A stretch of DNA of 10,496 nucleotides, taken from NCBI RefSeq assembly GCF_000611645.1, contig NW_014011535.1, positions 1 through 10,496 of the forward strand. Reading direction: 5' to 3'. The stretch's first letter is position 1; each line of letters opens with the position of its first letter. The DNA comes from Monoraphidium neglectum (taxonomy: Eukaryota > Chlorophyta > Chlorophyceae > Sphaeropleales > Selenastraceae). The position numbers and the translations under genes were made by a program. This document shows, in pieces, positions 7,599 to 10,496 of this stretch. The notes under the pieces were generated by a model. The model ran no database searches. It saw nothing but the letters and a program-made list of their open reading frames with translations, and was not told the DNA's origin.

Positions 7599-8428
7599 AT
7601 GCTTCATGGCGGCCCCATTCGTCCAGGTCGGCGGCAGGGGCGCGTGTCAAAGCGATGCGCCCTTGGGGGCCAAAAGGGCTCAGTGAAATCGCATGAGTCG
7701 CAACTGTTCAGATGACAAACAGTCGCATCAGAGTGAGCAGCGCACGAACGCACTATCGCGACCCTCATTACTTTGTATGTGCGTGGAGATGTTGCGCTCA
7801 GGTGCCGTGCAGTTCCGTGGAGCGCCTGATCATGTATCCCAGCGTTCTTGTAGTGCCAGGGATGGAAACAAGCGCATGCTTGGCCGGGCATCAAATTTGT
7901 GTAGAAGCTGGGCCGGTCCAGCTTGGCCCCCCAAAATATGTCGTCGTGCTTGTCACCTATGAGTGCTCAGGGTGCACCGGCAGTATTCTTAAACAATTGG
8001 GTTCACCGGCCAGTGACGTGCAGGTGTGTGACTTATGTGCAGATCCAGCAACTTACAAAAACGCCTGTCTTCATCAATATGAGATCCCAATACCTGCAAT
8101 ATGCCTTCGTGATTGCACTTGAACACGCTGGCCCAGCGTGGGGCATGTGCCAATCTTGCCTGGGGCAGTGCCATTGCAGAAGCTGCGCTGACGCCCGCCC
8201 TTTGCCTGGCTCCAGAGACCACGGCTGTCGCCAACCTACATTCAGCTGATCAAAAATCACATCGTGGGTTTCGGCAGTGCATCTCCCGGCGATTCAGTGC
8301 CGGTAAAGCAGGAGAGGCCTAAGACCATCTTACCGTACCTTAATCGCGCAAATAATGCCGTAATATTTTGTCATAAATGACCCAGTGATCAAAATTCGAC
8401 CACTTTTCAGCCCAAACAGCGGTGAAGG

Positions 8429-10440
8429 ATGTCTGCGGTGATAAGGAGCAACACAATGACAAGCGGGGCACTCAACATGGCTTCATATAGTCGAGTAAGC
8501 CGCGGCAGGACGAGGCAAGCGACTTGTCAGCCGCCAGCCTCGCGCGCAACATGCCTTCATGGCAGACGCACCCACTGCAGCGATGCTGCCCGCTGCTGCA
8601 CGCAGATGATATCCATGGCGTGCCCTAAGCTGCGACACCCCTTTTTCACACCATACAGTTCCCCTGGACTGCCCCGGGCGGCCCCCGGCATGGCTTACGT
8701 CTATGCCCACCCCCAGCTGCACGAGCGCGCGGTGCCTCGGCAGGGCGCAGGGTGCCCCTGGTTGTGACGCGGTACCACCCAAGCGGCGAACAGCAGCCTG
8801 CGATTGGGGAGGAGCAGTCCTTTGCGATGGCCTTCCAAATGTGAGCACCAGCGCTTAGAGGCATGGAACATGGTAGCAGCCCTACAGCATTTCGCACAGC
8901 TTCGATTCGGTGTGCCTGCCCCGGCGCCCCAGAGGGTTGACTGGTCAACCCAGCATTGCGCGGCGCCGTCCCTGAACTCATATGCGCAGTATGTGAGTAA
9001 GCCCCTTACACGCCCCTTGTCACTGCAACTCACAGGTTGGACAAGGACGGCGATGGGCAGCTGACCCAGGCAGAGGCCTGGCGCCTGCTGGCCTTCGTCA
9101 ACGTGAGCGCGCACACGCCTGAGCAGCCGCGCCAGCTGCTGTAGTTGTGACTGTGGCAGGGATACCACACATGCACACAGCATGAGCGGCCCCGCATCAC
9201 AGAGCGCCTGCCCAAACACAGTAAAGAATCGTGACGCGTCCAAATCACATTGCCCGGGCCACGCTCTGCACCCCTCCTCACAGGCCACGCAGCGCTCTCG
9301 CAGCCCCTCAGCACCCGCGGCCCCACCCGCAGCCTCCGTGTCGTTGGCTGCTACGGCAGCAACCTCCGCAAACGCGCCGCCGCTGCATTGGGATCAGCAC
9401 TTGTCCCAAGCGCTCGCCGATTCCAAGGGAAATGGCGGCACCTGGCGGGCGCTGCGCCGCTTTGTGGCGGCCAAGCTGTCGGGCGGGCTGCAGCGGCGGC
9501 CGCCGCGCGCGTCGGACCTGGCGTGGAGCGCGCTGGGCATGGCGGCGTTCATTGGAGCACTTGCGTTGCTGGCGGGGCGAGCGGGGTCGCTGCCTATTGT
9601 GGGGCCGGCGCACCAGCGGGTGGGTCGCGTATGAGGATACCGCGTGTGCACAGGCGTGGGTTCATGTGAGCAAGGGTGGGATGGGTGCTGGTTAGAATAT
9701 AGGGACAAGCACTGGGAGGCTGATCAGGGTGGGGCACAGCCGTGTCAGCCGCGAGCCTTTGGCCCTTGTGGATAACCCGTCTCGCCGGCAGGGCACTGGG
9801 ACTCATTCCAGGGCAAGCTGCTGTCTCTGCAAGGGCAACGCTGCAGAGGCGCACCCGCCTCACCCTCCACCTGTCACACCTCTGACCACCACAACAGGGC
9901 CCATCACAAGACCCCTTGCTCTGCCCACCCTGTTTCGAAAGCAGGGCCTGCCGCTGCTGCTGGGGTCCTTTGGGACGATGGCGGTGCTGCTCTTCGCCCG
10001 CCCCGATGCGGAGCCCGTGCGGCTGTGGCCAGTGGTCGGCGGCCAGCTGGCGGCGGCGGCGATAGCAGTGGCATGTCTTAAGGTGAGCGCCAGTGCTCTG
10101 ACGCTTCGACGGGGCGGCTGAGCCTGGCTGCTCTCTGATTGTGACTTTCGAGCTGTGGTGCTTGTGGGTGTGCAATGCTTGCACTTGGTGTGCGCCTGGC
10201 GTTGTTGCTCGGACTTGAATAAGATTCTTGAAGGCAGGCTATATACCATCATGCGAAACATACAGCTCCCACCCATCTTTGGAATGCTGGTCTGCCCTGA
10301 CCTGCCTGTGGTATTGGATGCCCCGGTCTCTGCGGTTGCCGCCATGTAGGTGCTGGGCACGAGCGCCGCGGCGCGTGCGACGGCGATGGGGCTCACTGTG
10401 GCTGCCATGATGCACATTGACGCGGTGCACCCACCAGGCG
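8429..10440 (+). CDS. HPP-family integral membrane protein with an N-terminal EF-hand (5' part, six exons visible)
   Basis: Exons 8429-8494, 8659-8840, 9036-9102, 9284-9619, 9945-10082 and 10350-10440; all introns are GT-AG and phases agree (293 full codons). The gene leaves the window at a GTGAGT donor. Residues 1-53 are Ser/Ala/Arg-rich with few acids, like a chloroplast transit peptide. Residues 74-105 form one EF-hand whose loop DKDGDGQLTQAE (85-96) has all ligand positions in the calcium-binding consensus, split by an intron one codon before the loop. The HPP domain starts near 183: helix 1 AWSALGMAAFIGALALL, then LPLLLGSFGTMAVLLFA, VVGGQLAAAAIAVACL and the HPP signature in DAVHPPGG (287-294). 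HPP proteins of cyanobacteria and chloroplasts transport nitrite. Calcium-regulated plastid nitrite transport is inference. Exon 1 is the weakest call; an upstream exon is possible. Confidence 0.8.
8841..9035 (+). other. HPP-gene intron 2, placed just before the EF-hand loop
   Basis: Donor GTGAGC at 8841 and acceptor CACAG ending at 9035. The split codon AT|G joins AMAFQ to MLDKDGDG, giving the hydrophobic spacing (Phe -8, Ala -5, Phe -4, Leu -1) expected of an EF-hand entering helix. This supports the junction strongly. Confidence 0.75.
8934..8951. promoter_or_regulatory. Palindrome of two facing W-box cores inside HPP-gene intron 2
   Basis: GGGTTGAC and GTCAACCC are perfect arms with a TG spacer. 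Each strand reads TTGAC followed by T or C, the core bound by WRKY factors. As RNA it could form a 7-bp stem with a 4-nt loop. The regulatory role is inference. Confidence 0.4.
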
Positions 10441-10496
10441 GTGAGTGCGCCCCAAAACACAGTCAGAATTCAGGCACTAGCCGAAGGGCTCGGGAG

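Larger units (their letters stand above)
7175..8428. promoter_or_regulatory. Divergent intergenic region between the ZIFL and HPP genes
   Basis: The flanking start codons face away from each other, so these 1254 bp should carry both promoters. Base composition is more even than in the exons. On the plus strand there is a TATAAAG at 7592-7598 preceded by clustered inverted repeats (7499-7580), and an AT-rich stretch at about 8340-8400 with CATAAAT at 8372-8378, some 50 bp before the HPP ATG. Small palindromes at 8301-8335 (CGGTAA/TTACCG and TAAGA/TCTTA) precede it. A 136-codon open frame at 7712-8122 (plus) has two CxxC pairs but neutral codon use; I do not call it a gene. Confidence 0.55.

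Noticed and set aside
8429..8767. Unspliced 112-codon frame from the HPP start codon
   Set aside because: After codon 22 it passes a GTAAGC donor and loses connection with the EF-hand frame; splicing 8494 to 8659 keeps phase 0 and joins the rest of the gene.
8804..9035. Alternative HPP exon (frame ending SLNSYAQ) joined to the EF-hand by a 47-nt intron with donor GTATGT at 8989
   Set aside because: The donor is good and the phase works, but 47 nt is far below the other introns here. The 8840-to-9036 junction gives a much better EF-hand entering helix.

Overview
The window looks like nuclear DNA of a green alga (Chlorophyta; a trebouxiophyte such as a Coccomyxa or Chlorella relative would fit, but I cannot fix the class). 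The reasons are very GC-rich exons, many GT-AG introns of about 160-440 nt with donors mostly of the GTGNG type, CAG-driven glutamine runs, CA/GT microsatellites, and protein families typical of plastid-bearing eukaryotes. There is no bacterial operon structure, and I found no rRNA, tRNA, CRISPR array or transposase.

Layout: (1) 1-1493, minus strand: 5' part of an F-box protein with degenerate ankyrin-like repeats and a Gln-rich stretch; two exons, running off the left edge. (2) 1494-2600: non-coding as far as I can see; it should hold the 3' UTR of gene 2 and the promoter of gene 1. (3) 2601-7174, minus strand: a complete nine-exon gene for a major facilitator of the ZIFL (zinc-induced-facilitator-like) type. 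I rebuilt it junction by junction; all intron phases agree and the spliced CDS is 2388 nt (795 residues). Its unusual feature is a cytosolic loop of about 350 residues, starting with polyglutamine, between the two six-helix halves. (4) 7175-8428: a 1.25 kb divergent intergenic region with inverted repeats and a TATAAAG box. (5) 8429 to the right edge, plus strand: 5' part of an HPP-family membrane protein (the family of chloroplast/cyanobacterial nitrite transporters) that carries, between a transit-peptide-like N-terminus and the membrane domain, one canonical EF-hand calcium-binding loop. Six exons are visible.

How they relate: the two transporter genes are head-to-head and could share regulatory DNA; the F-box gene follows the ZIFL gene in the same orientation. 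Nothing shows that the three act in one pathway. The most interesting points are the EF-hand/HPP fusion, the large loop and altered motif A of the ZIFL protein, a pair of identical in-frame splice donors 78 nt apart, and several perfect or near-perfect hairpins in introns and just after the ZIFL stop codon. Gene models come from reading splice signals and protein-family similarity by eye; transcript data would settle them.
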